Positions 7,990-15,870 of a DNA stretch of 41,481 bases are shown piece after piece. The stretch is from a virus: positions 1-41,481 of IMG/VR virus record IMGVR_UViG_3300036865_000018. One strand, given 5' to 3'. A program made the position numbers and the translations under genes. Below the pieces are notes generated by a model. The model was given only the letters and a program-made list of their open reading frames with translations. It was not told where the DNA came from and made no database searches. How positions within the stretch are numbered: position 1 is the first letter of the stretch; every line of letters begins with the position of its first letter.

Positions 7990-8441
7990 GGCGCGTAGTA
8001 CCCACACAGGGAGATATGCCACGCGACGCCCGTGATGGCTGGGGTCGTGATCGTGACGGCCGTCCCCGGTGCGCTCGACTTCAACCCGTTGCCACTGAGC
8101 GCGTAGAAGAAGTCGCCGATCTTCACGCCCGCCGCCTGCGTCTGGATCGGAAACGCGCCCATCGTCGGCGTGCCGGGGATATTCGTGGTGGTCGCGCTCG
8201 CGGGCGTGCCGAGCGTGGCCGCCGCCGCCGTCGAGGCCGCTGCGTTGATCTCAATACTATTGATGTAGAGGAAGTTCCCCGAGGGCGGCGTCAGCGACAC
8301 CGAGCCAGCCGCCGCCGCCGCCGAGCGCGAGTCCGCGCACACCTGCGAGGCGCGCAACTCTGACGGCACCGACTGGACGGGCGCCTGCGCGTAGGCGGGC
8401 GCCGCCAGCAAGAGAAGCACGAGACCCCACACAGCGCGCAT
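7986..8441 (-). CDS. Secreted small beta protein, paralogue of 7483-7989
   Basis: ATG 8441 has a near-ideal SD (AAGGAGG, 5 nt spacing), which decides the start over the longer in-frame ORF. The signal peptide MRAVWGLVLLLLAAPAYAQA is followed by about 130 residues of beta-type sequence with two conserved cysteines (QVCAD and LCGYYAP). It is a tandem duplicate of the next gene. The strong SD suggests high expression, as expected for a multicopy virion component. Confidence 0.7.
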   Translation of the reverse strand: MRAVWGLVLLLLAAPAYAQAPVQSVPSELRASQVCADSRSAAAAAGSVSLTPPSGNFLYINSIEINAAASTAAAATLGTPASATTTNIPGTPTMGAFPIQTQAAGVKIGDFFYALSGNGLKSSAPGTAVTITTPAITGVAWHISLCGYYAP

Positions 8442-8452
8442 ACACCCCTCCT

Positions 8453-10258
8453 TCAATATTGGCCCCATGTTATCAGTCCTGAGACGTTCACGGCCGCGTC
8501 TTGAATCAGACAGATATTGTCGCCCGGCACCATGCTCGGGATGGTAATCCGATCACTGACGCCATGAAAGCCGCCCGTCGCCGAGAGCCCATAGGACGCC
8601 GAGGTGCCGCCGATGATCCCAAGGGGATTCGTGCCGCACGTGGTCCCCGTGCCCTCGATGACGGAGATCCGCACGGCGGTATCCCGCGCGTTGATCGAGA
8701 GCGTGCAGATCATCGTCGTCTTCCCGGCGACGCCATTGATGAGCGTCGTCGAGGCGGTCTGGGAGATCGGCGTCGTGTTCGGGCACTGCAGCGACGGGAG
8801 GGGCGACTGCGTGACCACGAGCGCCGAGTCCGTGGGCGCGGGCGCCCGATTCGCCGGACTGATCGACGGGCTATGCTGGCCGTCCGTCAGCATCGCCATG
8901 ATCTGCCCCGCGCCCCACGCGGGCGACCCGACGCCGGAGCGCACCGAGCGATTGTCGGCGGTCAACTGCGAGAGCGTCGGCTTCGCGAGCGCCTGGAGTT
9001 GCGGCTGCTGATTCACCTGGACCGCGACGTTGTTGGCACCGGGGAGCTTCGCCCCGAGCTGCTGCCCCGAGCTGTCGTACCGCACGGAGCCGATCGCCCC
9101 ATTCGACCCGGTGAGGCTCGCAAACGCCCCATTCGCGTCCTTGTACCCGATGCCGGTTCCCTGGGTCGGCGCGGCGGACCCGTAGGTCGTGCCCGTGGTC
9201 CCGCCCGCCACCACGTTCACGCGCAACGCCTTGTTGGTCGCATCGCCCGCGCGAACCATGTTCCCCGAGTCGTCCACGTTGATGATGGGCCACGCATTCG
9301 CCGTGCTCGAGCTGGCCCCTTGGTTCGCCGTGGCGATCAAGGTCGAGTCCGCGCCCACGATCACATTCTGTCGCCCGTTCGCGCCCGTGAAGGAAGCAAA
9401 CGAGCCGTTGCCGTCCTTGTACCCAGCCGCGATGCCCGTCGTCGGGAACGTCACGCCGAAGGAGGAGTTGGTCGTCCCGCCCGCGACCACGTTGACCCGC
9501 ATGGCCTTGTTCGTGTCGTCACCGGGTCGGACCATGATCCCCGCATCCGTCACCGTCACGAACGGCCAGGCGTTGGCGGTGGTCGCACTGGCGCCTTGAT
9601 TGGCGGTGGCGACGAGGGTGGACTCATTGCCGACGATGACGTTCTGCTTACCGTTGGCTCCGGTGAAGGAGGCGAAGGCGCCGAGGGCATCGCGATACCC
9701 ACCTGATACCCCCTGGGAAGGAAACGCGGTCCCAAACGCCGAACTCCCACCGCCACCCGAGAGTACGTTGACATTGAGTCCTCCGTTGGAGCCCGTCACG
9801 CTCGCGAAGGCGCCGAGCGCGTCCTTATAGCCGATCGCCCCGCCGTTCGCCGGATAGACCGTCCCGAAGTTTGCCGCGGAGGAGGAGCAGTTGTCGCACG
9901 TGACCCCAAGGCGCCCCGTGCTGGAGACGGTCAGTGAGGCGATCAGACCGTTGGGATCGAGCGCGCCCACCGCGACGCCCGAGAAGGGCATCGCCGTATT
10001 GAAGACGGCCAAGGGCTCGCGGATCGCCGCCTCGACGTTCTGCACGGAGACATCGGTGGCCGCGCCCGTGGGGAGGACCGAGGAGATCACATTGACGTTG
10101 CCCCCGCCCGCGCCCCCCGCGACGATGTTGACGCGGAGTGCCGAGTTCACCGGGTCGAAGGTGGGACCGAAGCCCTGCGCGGGCTGGCCCAAGGTCTGCG
10201 ACGCGAAGACGGTCAGCAAGAGGATGGTGACGAGGACCGTCGCGCGCGTACGGGTCAC
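8453..10258 (-). CDS. Secreted repeat-containing fibre-like protein (601 aa)
   Basis: The GTG start at 10258 overlaps the upstream stop (GTGA). A signal peptide (ATVLVTILLLTVFASQTLG) leads into repeats of about 88 residues, at roughly 176-264 and 265-355. Each contains GYKD/GYRD..G.FASFTGANG, QNVIVG..STL.ATANQGAS, ANAWP and a final MRVNVVAGGTT. Partial units flank them at about 130-175 and 356-400. The C-terminal third holds a Cys-containing beta domain ending CLIQDAAVNVSGLITWGQY. This is a trimeric-fibre-like layout, so a tail spike or fibre is likely, but no enzyme domain is recognised. Confidence 0.65.
   Translation of the reverse strand: MTRTRATVLVTILLLTVFASQTLGQPAQGFGPTFDPVNSALRVNIVAGGAGGGNVNVISSVLPTGAATDVSVQNVEAAIREPLAVFNTAMPFSGVAVGALDPNGLIASLTVSSTGRLGVTCDNCSSSAANFGTVYPANGGAIGYKDALGAFASVTGSNGGLNVNVLSGGGGSSAFGTAFPSQGVSGGYRDALGAFASFTGANGKQNVIVGNESTLVATANQGASATTANAWPFVTVTDAGIMVRPGDDTNKAMRVNVVAGGTTNSSFGVTFPTTGIAAGYKDGNGSFASFTGANGRQNVIVGADSTLIATANQGASSSTANAWPIINVDDSGNMVRAGDATNKALRVNVVAGGTTGTTYGSAAPTQGTGIGYKDANGAFASLTGSNGAIGSVRYDSSGQQLGAKLPGANNVAVQVNQQPQLQALAKPTLSQLTADNRSVRSGVGSPAWGAGQIMAMLTDGQHSPSISPANRAPAPTDSALVVTQSPLPSLQCPNTTPISQTASTTLINGVAGKTTMICTLSINARDTAVRISVIEGTGTTCGTNPLGIIGGTSASYGLSATGGFHGVSDRITIPSMVPGDNICLIQDAAVNVSGLITWGQY
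9194..9733. repeat. Two tandem repeat units within the fibre-like gene
   Basis: Two adjacent coding repeats of about 88-91 codons encode near-identical blocks (FASFTGANG, QNVIVG, ATANQGAS, RVNVVAGGTT). They probably arose by duplication and could vary in number between relatives. Confidence 0.7.
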
Positions 10259-10578
10259 GCCACCAGCTCCCGGTAATAGGTCGCCCGCAGGGTCGCATTA
10301 CTCGCGGTCGTGGCGATGGCCTGGAGCCCCCGGACTTCCTTCGCGCCGAATACATCGGATTGGCCGGGCTCGAGGAGATGGCCGACCGTGACCGTGGGCG
10401 CCGGCCCGTCCAGGCGAATCCGGATCTCGCCGCGCTCCACTTCGATCCACGCGAAATCGAACTTATCGGGGATGGCGGCGAACGCCTTGGCGGCCCCGTT
10501 CGTGATCCCGGTCACTTCTTCGTAGGCGACGGGGGTCGGGTTATCCCGGAATCCCGGCATCCCACGCTTGATCGGCAT
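10255..10578 (-). CDS. Small beta-rich virion-associated protein candidate (107 aa)
   Basis: The product is a compact, beta-predicted, soluble protein without a signal peptide (FDFAWIEVERGEIRIRLDG, TVTVGHLLEPGQ). It starts at ATG 10578, three bases after the coiled-coil gene, and ends in a GTGA overlap with the fibre gene. VRGLQ near the C-terminus also occurs in the 11074-11358 protein, a weak hint of common origin. Similar small proteins sit among tail genes in other phages. Function unknown. Confidence 0.6.
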   Translation of the reverse strand: MPIKRGMPGFRDNPTPVAYEEVTGITNGAAKAFAAIPDKFDFAWIEVERGEIRIRLDGPAPTVTVGHLLEPGQSDVFGAKEVRGLQAIATTASNATLRATYYRELVA

Positions 10579-10581
10579 GGG

Positions 10582-11070
10582 CTACACGATGGGAACGGCG
10601 GCGACGACAGCCTTCAGGCTTGCGGCGAGATTGTCATAGTGCGCCTGGAGCGCGGCGATCTCGTCCTGGATCTTCTGGCGGGTCGCCTGGAGCTCGAGGA
10701 GGCGCGCGTGGTGCGCGCCCGTGGCGGCCTGCATGTCGGCGTCGAGCGCCTTACGCCCCGACGAGCGTTCCGCCTCTCGCGCCATCTTATCCTTCTCCAA
10801 CCCCTGCATCTCAGCCGTCCGGAGCGCCTTCACCTGCTCCAACTCCGCGAGCACGTCCTGCTGCGCCTTCACCCCCTCGGCGTAGGCGACCACGTAGGCG
10901 TCCTTGAGCTTGGCGATGTCCGCCGTCAGCGCCGCCTTCTTCGCCTCCAGCGCCGGCACGTCGGCCTCGATCATCAGCGCGTGCTCCACGATGCCGAGAA
11001 GATCGAGGAGTTGCTGGGCGGCGGGCGCGAGGGCTTTCAGCGCGTCGTAGCTATCGCTCAATTCGTTCAT
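10582..11070 (-). CDS. Coiled-coil protein (162 aa)
   Basis: The product is almost wholly helical, with long Leu/Ala/Glu/Lys heptads (PALEAKKAALTADIAKLKDA, AELEQVKALRTAEMQGLEKD). It has no signal peptide. The start is ATG 11070, shortly after the preceding stop. It could be a structural rod, a chaperone or an assembly factor for neighbouring fibres; no family recognised. Confidence 0.6.
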   Translation of the reverse strand: MNELSDSYDALKALAPAAQQLLDLLGIVEHALMIEADVPALEAKKAALTADIAKLKDAYVVAYAEGVKAQQDVLAELEQVKALRTAEMQGLEKDKMAREAERSSGRKALDADMQAATGAHHARLLELQATRQKIQDEIAALQAHYDNLAASLKAVVAAVPIV

Positions 11071-11073
11071 GGC

Positions 11074-11358
11074 CTACCTCTGCATCAAGACGGTCGCGCT
11101 GCCGATCACGACGCGCGGGCGCACGAGCGCTGGCGCGTTCATGGACGTCAGCGGCTGCAATCCCCGCACTCGCTCCAGGCGCACCGCGCCCTGACTCGGA
11201 TCGAGCGTGCCCTGCATCTCCACGATGGTCGAGGGCATCTCGCACACGATCTGCACCCAGACCGTGCCGTGGCGCCCGTGCTGCCACTCGCACTCATCGT
11301 CCTGCCCGACGTTCTCCCACACCACGATCCCGTCCGCGCGGTTCTGGGGCTTAATCAC
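11074..11358 (-). CDS. Small beta-rich protein (94 aa)
   Basis: GTG 11358 overlaps the upstream stop (GTGA) and gives VIKPQNRADGIVVWENVG at the start. The product contains WVQIVCEMPSTIVEMQG and ends VVIGSATVLMQR. A longer ORF reaches 11712 only by crossing two upstream genes, so I rejected that start. RVRGLQ links it weakly to the 10255-10578 protein. Function unknown; probably virion-associated from its position. Confidence 0.55.
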   Translation of the reverse strand: MIKPQNRADGIVVWENVGQDDECEWQHGRHGTVWVQIVCEMPSTIVEMQGTLDPSQGAVRLERVRGLQPLTSMNAPALVRPRVVIGSATVLMQR

Positions 11359-11549
11359 GAGCCAAGCTCCACTTTGGTCCGCTCGTACCATTCCAGAAAG
11401 ATGGCGCGCATGACTTCGAGCTCCGCCAACCGCTTCTCGGAGCGGGTCGATTTCCAGATCACCAAGGCCTCCCCATCGGTGTAGTCGGGGCCTCCGGGCG
11501 TGTAACGCCCCCGCACGACCACGGAGAACGGCTCGGTCTCGGTGCTCAT
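11355..11549 (-). CDS. Small hypothetical protein (64 aa)
   Basis: The start at 11549 (MSTETEPFSVVVRGRYTPGG) overlaps the upstream stop (ATGA). A beta N-terminus is followed by a helix with many charges (RSEKRLAELEVMRAIFLEWY). It ends in a GTGA overlap. No family recognised. Confidence 0.6.
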   Translation of the reverse strand: MSTETEPFSVVVRGRYTPGGPDYTDGEALVIWKSTRSEKRLAELEVMRAIFLEWYERTKVELGS

Positions 11550-11797
11550 GGCTTCGTCTCCACGGTCGCGGTCGTCGTCGCGCTCGGCGTGGTGGTCGTG
11601 ACGCTCGGCTGGGGCGTTTGCCCGCGCGTGGCGAACCACCAGCCGAGCACGCCCGCGTAGATCGAAATGAAGGCATCGGTGGACACCGTGCCGTCGAGGA
11701 ATTTCCAGCCAAAGGCGACCGTGAGCACCGACAGCACCCCGCCCCGGATCAGCGAGTTGAACTGCTCGACCTTGGTGGGGGTCGGAAGGTCGCCCAT
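11546..11797 (-). CDS. Small membrane protein, holin-like candidate (83 aa)
   Basis: ATG 11797 has a strong SD (GGGAGG) inside the end of the previous gene. The protein has two hydrophobic stretches (GGVLSVLTVAFGWKFL and AFISIYAGVLGWWFAT) separated by a short polar loop, then a Thr/Pro-rich tail (TTTTPSATTTAT). This resembles class II holins or small inner-membrane phage proteins. It lies away from the lysozyme gene, so holin is only one option. Confidence 0.6.
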   Translation of the reverse strand: MGDLPTPTKVEQFNSLIRGGVLSVLTVAFGWKFLDGTVSTDAFISIYAGVLGWWFATRGQTPQPSVTTTTPSATTTATVETKP

Positions 11798-11973
11798 CAG
11801 ATCCTCCCGAATGCCATCTGAAGGTACAGCGTATTGATGGGGCACCCCATCAGCATCTTCTCGGCCGGAATCTCACCGGGACGCCTTACGTTCTCGACAA
11901 TCGCTCGGCACTCGCGATCAGTCTCCCGGTGCAGATTGTAGAAGGATACGACGAATGCTTCGTCGCGCGTCAT
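11797..11973 (-). CDS. Small hypothetical protein (58 aa)
   Basis: The ATG at 11973 overlaps the upstream stop (ATGA) and the frame stays open to a TGA at 11797 that overlaps the next start. The product begins MTRDEAFVVSFYNLHRETDR and contains two cysteines. Exact overlaps on both sides and protein-like composition support it. Confidence 0.6.
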   Translation of the reverse strand: MTRDEAFVVSFYNLHRETDRECRAIVENVRRPGEIPAEKMLMGCPINTLYLQMAFGRI

Positions 11974-12341
11974 CCCCCACTCCGCTCGATCCCTTCGCGT
12001 GCCCCCGCCTTCTGCTGCGTCATCTTCGGGGTCCCGAGCCCGGCCGCCGTATTCAGAGACCCGTCAAGGTGATTCTCGGGGAGGACGCGCTTGTCGCGAA
12101 TACTGCCCGAGGACTGCGGCGCGCCCAAGGTGAAGTCCGCGCGCGACGGGGAGGCGAGTGATCCGCGCCCCGTGGTCGGGCTGCCGAAATCCTGGCACCG
12201 ATTGAGCGGGTCGCGTGGGACGTAGCAGAGCGCGCCGCGATCATTGTCCACGTCGCTCAGATTCGGGCCGGTCTCGCCGGGGCGGTTGACGACACCGGGC
12301 AAGCGACGAAACCCTGGCTCCTTCGCGCGTCCTCTTGGCAT
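11970..12341 (-). CDS. Hypothetical protein (123 aa)
   Basis: Soluble, Gly/Pro/Arg-rich and probably extended (NRPGETGPNLSDVDNDRGAL, GRGSLASPSRADFTLGAP). No signal peptide and no known motif. It sits between two small genes and ends in an ATGA overlap. Function unknown. Confidence 0.55.
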   Translation of the reverse strand: MPRGRAKEPGFRRLPGVVNRPGETGPNLSDVDNDRGALCYVPRDPLNRCQDFGSPTTGRGSLASPSRADFTLGAPQSSGSIRDKRVLPENHLDGSLNTAAGLGTPKMTQQKAGAREGIERSGG

Positions 12342-12344
12342 GAC

Positions 12345-12593
12345 CTATCTCCTCTTTCGCTCGCCCCACCACGTCGGCACGTGGACGGCGAGCGTAAACA
12401 CGCATGCAGCCGCAAACCGGATCCACTCCGGCCGGGCGCACACCCACGCGAACAGGCTGAACGCCCCCGCCGCCGTGAGCCACCGAAACACCCGCGTCGC
12501 CAGCACGTCGAGGGACATGCGGAGGACGGTCACGGGCTCCAGGCGCGGCGGGAGCGTCACATCGCCCTGTGGCGCGTAGCGGTCGTTATCCAC
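12345..12593 (-). CDS. Small two-pass membrane protein (82 aa)
   Basis: An N-terminal cytoplasmic-type segment (MDNDRYAPQGDV) is followed by two predicted helices, FRWLTAAGAFSLFAWVCA and IRFAAACVFTLAVHVPTW, and a basic end (GERKRR). Its start lies within the end of the upstream gene. Holin-like or another inner-membrane phage protein; function unknown. Confidence 0.6.
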   Translation of the reverse strand: MDNDRYAPQGDVTLPPRLEPVTVLRMSLDVLATRVFRWLTAAGAFSLFAWVCARPEWIRFAAACVFTLAVHVPTWWGERKRR

Positions 12594-12849
12594 GCTTGAG
12601 GTATCTCCTCAGCCCGTCTGGCAGATGATTTAGCCCGTTACCCGGCACGACGCGCGGTGCCGCCTGCTGCTGCCACTGCAACCGCAGAATCTCCCCGCCC
12701 TTGTCGTAGAGTCCGCGCGAGGTGATCTCGTCGGGGCAATTCTGCTCGACCTTCGTCCCGGTCTGGCCCGGCGCGATCTCCACGAGAGAGACGACGATCT
12801 GCGCCAGCACCTTCGGCCCCTCGTTCTTAATCAGGTCTTCAGGGTCCAT
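12586..12849 (-). CDS. Hypothetical protein (87 aa)
   Basis: Starts MDPEDLIKNEGPKVLAQIVV and contains a mixed helix/strand region with a QWQQQAAP stretch. ATG 12849 lies within the last codons of the small membrane gene upstream. No signal peptide and no family recognised. Confidence 0.6.
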   Translation of the reverse strand: MDPEDLIKNEGPKVLAQIVVSLVEIAPGQTGTKVEQNCPDEITSRGLYDKGGEILRLQWQQQAAPRVVPGNGLNHLPDGLRRYLKRG

Positions 12850-12943
12850 CGTCTCTCCACAAGTTGGCGAGGATCATCCCGATCGCCGTGACCAGGGCCG
12901 CCACGAACAGCGCCCACGCGATCCACTCGGCGGCCTGTCTCAC
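12839..12943 (-). CDS. Tiny single-pass membrane protein (34 aa)
   Basis: GTG 12943 overlaps the previous stop (GTGA). VRQAAEWIAWALFVAALVTA continues into IGMILANLW and a short charged end, forming one transmembrane helix. Overlaps on both sides support it as a real small gene. Function unknown. Confidence 0.5.
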   Translation of the reverse strand: MRQAAEWIAWALFVAALVTAIGMILANLWRDDGP

Positions 12944-13119
12944 TTCTTCGCCTCGTTCAGCGCGGCGCCCCAGACCTCATCCTGCTTGGACGCATACCGC
13001 TTTTCCCAGAACTCGATGGCCGCCTTGACAGCGGGCGTCAGGTCCTTGGGCTCCGTGCACATGGTCAAGAGGTCTTTAATTCGCTGTTCTAGCATACTTT
13101 CGAGGGTGTTGTCACTCAC
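12940..13119 (-). CDS. Small helical protein (59 aa)
   Basis: GTG 13119 overlaps the stop of the 348-residue gene (GTGA). The product is helical and charged, with LTPAVKAAIEFWEKRYA and a Lys-rich end. The frame is open from GTG to TGA and overlaps genes on both sides. No family recognised. Confidence 0.55.
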   Translation of the reverse strand: MSDNTLESMLEQRIKDLLTMCTEPKDLTPAVKAAIEFWEKRYASKQDEVWGAALNEAKK

Positions 13120-14162
13120 CGAGCGTGCCTCGCGAGATCGGCGAGGGTCGAGCCTTCCGCGCCGAGGATCGGCAGGAGCGCATTCGGGACGCCCGGCGCG
13201 ACGCTCTCGGCGGTGCCTTCCGCTTCGAGCCCGGCCCGCATGCCCGGACTCCGGGTCATCTCTAGCACCTTGGTCGCCGCCCGCTCAGTGGGGGTGCCCT
13301 TGTACACGAATCGTTCCGGGGTCGCGCGCATATTGAACGCTTGACCTGCGTAGGGGGTCGGCCCCCGCATCCCCTTGACGCCCCGCTGCATGTCGAGCCG
13401 GGTCAGTTCGGAGACCACCTCGCCGCGCGCCTGCTTGAAGTCATCGCCGGTCAGTTTCTTCAGGCCCGCGACCGCCTCGTCAATCGTCAACCGCTTGTCG
13501 CTGATGGTCGGGACGTTGAGCCACTTCGCCTTGGGAAGCCGGTCGCGGATCGCATTTAGCGCAGTGTCGAGGGATTGCGTCCCACCTGCGTACCCTTTCG
13601 CTGCCCCCGGCACCTTCTCGCCGAGATCCTTGAGGCTCGGCGTCCCCTTCAACCCCTCTCGCGTGAGATACGGAATTCGGAGCCGCGTGGCCAGGGCCGT
13701 TCCGGCCTCAGTCGCACCCCCCACGAGCGCGTCCACGAACGCATCCCACGCGATCCCGCTTGGCCCCTTGCCCTGACTTGCACCTCGCGCCCCACCGAGG
13801 AGGCCCGAGGTCAGGGCGCGTCCGACTGCTGGCGCGGCGGGAAGGAGTTCGCCGCCCGCCGCAATCGTCGGCGCGGTCACGAGCGGCGGCAGGACGGCAT
13901 TCCCAACGCGCTGCACCACGTCGAGCGGCTTGGGCTGGCCGGGATTCAAGAGAGCCGCTTGCGTGCTCTCAGGCGTCGAGGGTCCCATCACCTTGTCGCC
14001 CTCGCCACGAGGCACCTCAGCCTTGAGAAATTCGTACTGCGGATACTTCGCCGCGAGCGCGTTGCCGAGCTCCAGATCCGGCATGTCCTGATACTGCGGA
14101 TACATCGCGCGGACGTGCGCCAACGTCTCGATCCGATCTGGTATCTGCGACTTGTCAGCCAT
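13116..14162 (-). CDS. Putative internal virion/DNA-ejection protein (348 aa)
   Basis: Soluble, with an N-terminal helical segment (IETLAHVRAMYPQYQDMPDL), a central Ala/Gly-rich hydrophobic part (about 95-160, with PAVGRALTSGLLGGARGAS) and a helical C-terminal half. This mixture resembles the internal, membrane-penetrating ejection proteins of podoviruses. It is the last large gene of a block of three such proteins. Assignment is by composition and position only. Confidence 0.45.
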   Translation of the reverse strand: MADKSQIPDRIETLAHVRAMYPQYQDMPDLELGNALAAKYPQYEFLKAEVPRGEGDKVMGPSTPESTQAALLNPGQPKPLDVVQRVGNAVLPPLVTAPTIAAGGELLPAAPAVGRALTSGLLGGARGASQGKGPSGIAWDAFVDALVGGATEAGTALATRLRIPYLTREGLKGTPSLKDLGEKVPGAAKGYAGGTQSLDTALNAIRDRLPKAKWLNVPTISDKRLTIDEAVAGLKKLTGDDFKQARGEVVSELTRLDMQRGVKGMRGPTPYAGQAFNMRATPERFVYKGTPTERAATKVLEMTRSPGMRAGLEAEGTAESVAPGVPNALLPILGAEGSTLADLARHAR

Positions 14163-15728
14163 CTATTTCTTCTCAGGCTTGGCGAGAATGCCGAGCGGGT
14201 CGTTGGGATCGGTGCTCTCAGGCGGCGGCGGGGTCGGCGGTCCCTGAATGCGCCCGCCAAAGGTATCGAGTTCGCCCAAGAGCCGACGCTCCTCGGTGCG
14301 GTTCGCCTCGATACTCCGCTGGGCGTTCTGGCGCATCTGCGTCGCGACGGCCTTGATTTGCGCGGGATTCAACTGCGGCGTGACCGACTTCCGGACTTCT
14401 TCGCGTGACGCCTGATCCCCTTGCGAGCCTCCGGGAACTTGGACGCGCGCCTGCTCCATCGCCGCCTCAAGAGCCTGGAAGACATAGGCCGCCGCCTCGG
14501 GCGATCCCTTGTAATCGCGCTCGCCTTTCAGGATGGCGGCATTGATCGCCGGGATCTCCGAGCGCGGCACCATATCCGACAGCTTCACAAGCTGATCGAG
14601 ATGGCTATCCAGGCGTTTGATCGCCGTCTCTTGCGTCGCATTGTTCCGGCGCACCGTGTCCAGCGCCTTCCGCGTCGAGGCGACTTCCGCTCGCACAGTT
14701 TGAGAGGACATCGGGTCGATGCCCATGTCCTGCGCCCACTGAATGCCTGCCTTCACGACGGCCGTTCGCACCGCGACGGCCGCGCCCCCGCGACCCTGAC
14801 CGATCGACGGCATCTTGCCATCGACAAACCAATCCTTCCCCATGACCTTGAGCGACATCTCGTCGGGCATCGCCGCATTGACTGCCGCCTTCTGGTCTGC
14901 AAGTCGTTGCTCGCGCGCCTCGCGTCGCAGTTGCAACAGAAACTCCTCGTGCTGCTTCTTCTCGGCCGCCATCTGCACGAGTTTGTCCCGATGTTCCTGC
15001 ACCTTGTCGATGTGGTCGCGATACTTCTCCAACTCCTTCACGTCCTCATCGAAGTTCTGCCGATCGAACGTCTTCACCGCGAGGTCATGCCCCGCCGCAA
15101 GCCCCTTCAGCTTCAATAGCTCCATCTTCTGCGCCACGTTGGTATCCGCGTCGTCCATGATGGCCTGATAGGACTGCACGAGGTCGCGATGCTCCGCGAT
15201 CATCTTGTCCGTCGCCGCCTTCCAGTCCTTAAAGTGCCGATCCGCGCTATCGCGAACGCCTTCGTTCCAACCCTTGAATGCGCCCTGGAGTGATGCGAGG
15301 GCGGTGGAGGCATTGCCGCGTCGCAGACCCGTGAAGCCGCTCGCTAGTAACTCGACGCTTTGCAGCAGCTTCATAATCGTGTTCTCGGGCTGCTCGCCCT
15401 GCACGGGCGCGAGGAAATCTGTCAATTGTGGCGGCGGCGGGGGCGGGAGCGAGATCGTCGCGGGGCGCCCTTGCGCCAACTGCTCACGCTGGCCCATCGC
15501 CGACTCGACCGCCGAGACTTGCGGCTTGAGCGCGGCGGCCCCGGTCTCCATCTGCGTCCGCTCAGTCGCGCGCGCTTTATCGCGCTCCGCTTTCGCCGTC
15601 GCCATCTCCTGCTCGTTCTTTAGCCGGAGCGCGGGAAGGTCGGCGCTGGACGCGAGGTCGGAGAACGACGACGCGGGGGCGTCGGGCTTGGTGACGTAGT
15701 AGGGCGCTTCGGTGTCAGTCTCGGCCAC
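14163..15728 (-). CDS. Coiled-coil internal virion protein candidate (521 aa)
   Basis: GTG 15728 lies within the end of a small basic gene. The product is long, helical and highly charged. Heptads run through about 30-65 (LRLKNEQEMATAKAERDKA) and again through about 190-300 (VKELEKYRDHIDKVQEHRDK), and the C-terminal third is also helical. No signal peptide. In podoviruses a large coiled-coil protein in this block is usually an ejection-channel protein or is packed inside the head. Function inferred. Confidence 0.5.
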   Translation of the reverse strand: MAETDTEAPYYVTKPDAPASSFSDLASSADLPALRLKNEQEMATAKAERDKARATERTQMETGAAALKPQVSAVESAMGQREQLAQGRPATISLPPPPPPQLTDFLAPVQGEQPENTIMKLLQSVELLASGFTGLRRGNASTALASLQGAFKGWNEGVRDSADRHFKDWKAATDKMIAEHRDLVQSYQAIMDDADTNVAQKMELLKLKGLAAGHDLAVKTFDRQNFDEDVKELEKYRDHIDKVQEHRDKLVQMAAEKKQHEEFLLQLRREAREQRLADQKAAVNAAMPDEMSLKVMGKDWFVDGKMPSIGQGRGGAAVAVRTAVVKAGIQWAQDMGIDPMSSQTVRAEVASTRKALDTVRRNNATQETAIKRLDSHLDQLVKLSDMVPRSEIPAINAAILKGERDYKGSPEAAAYVFQALEAAMEQARVQVPGGSQGDQASREEVRKSVTPQLNPAQIKAVATQMRQNAQRSIEANRTEERRLLGELDTFGGRIQGPPTPPPPESTDPNDPLGILAKPEKK

Positions 15729-15870
15729 GGCGCCCCACTCTGCGATACCCGCCGCGCTTCGTCAGGCGCCCCGCGCGCTTCATGTTGAGCGCGGTCGCGA
15801 CCGCTTGCCGTTGCGGTGTGCCCTCGCGCACGAGTGTCGAGATCTTGCGGGAGACGGCGCTACGCGGCAC
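15715..15870 (-). CDS. Small Arg-rich protein, DUF6496-like (51 aa)
   Basis: A GTG at 15870 opens a 51-residue, strongly basic peptide with SRKISTLVREGTPQRQAVAT in the first half and TKRGGYRRVGRRGR at the end. The pattern K.IS.L..EGKPQKQAVAIAL is a common small phage family (DUF6496-like, from memory). It overlaps the genes on both sides by 11-14 nt. Probably a nucleic-acid-binding virion or internal protein. Confidence 0.6.
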   Translation of the reverse strand: MPRSAVSRKISTLVREGTPQRQAVATALNMKRAGRLTKRGGYRRVGRRGRD

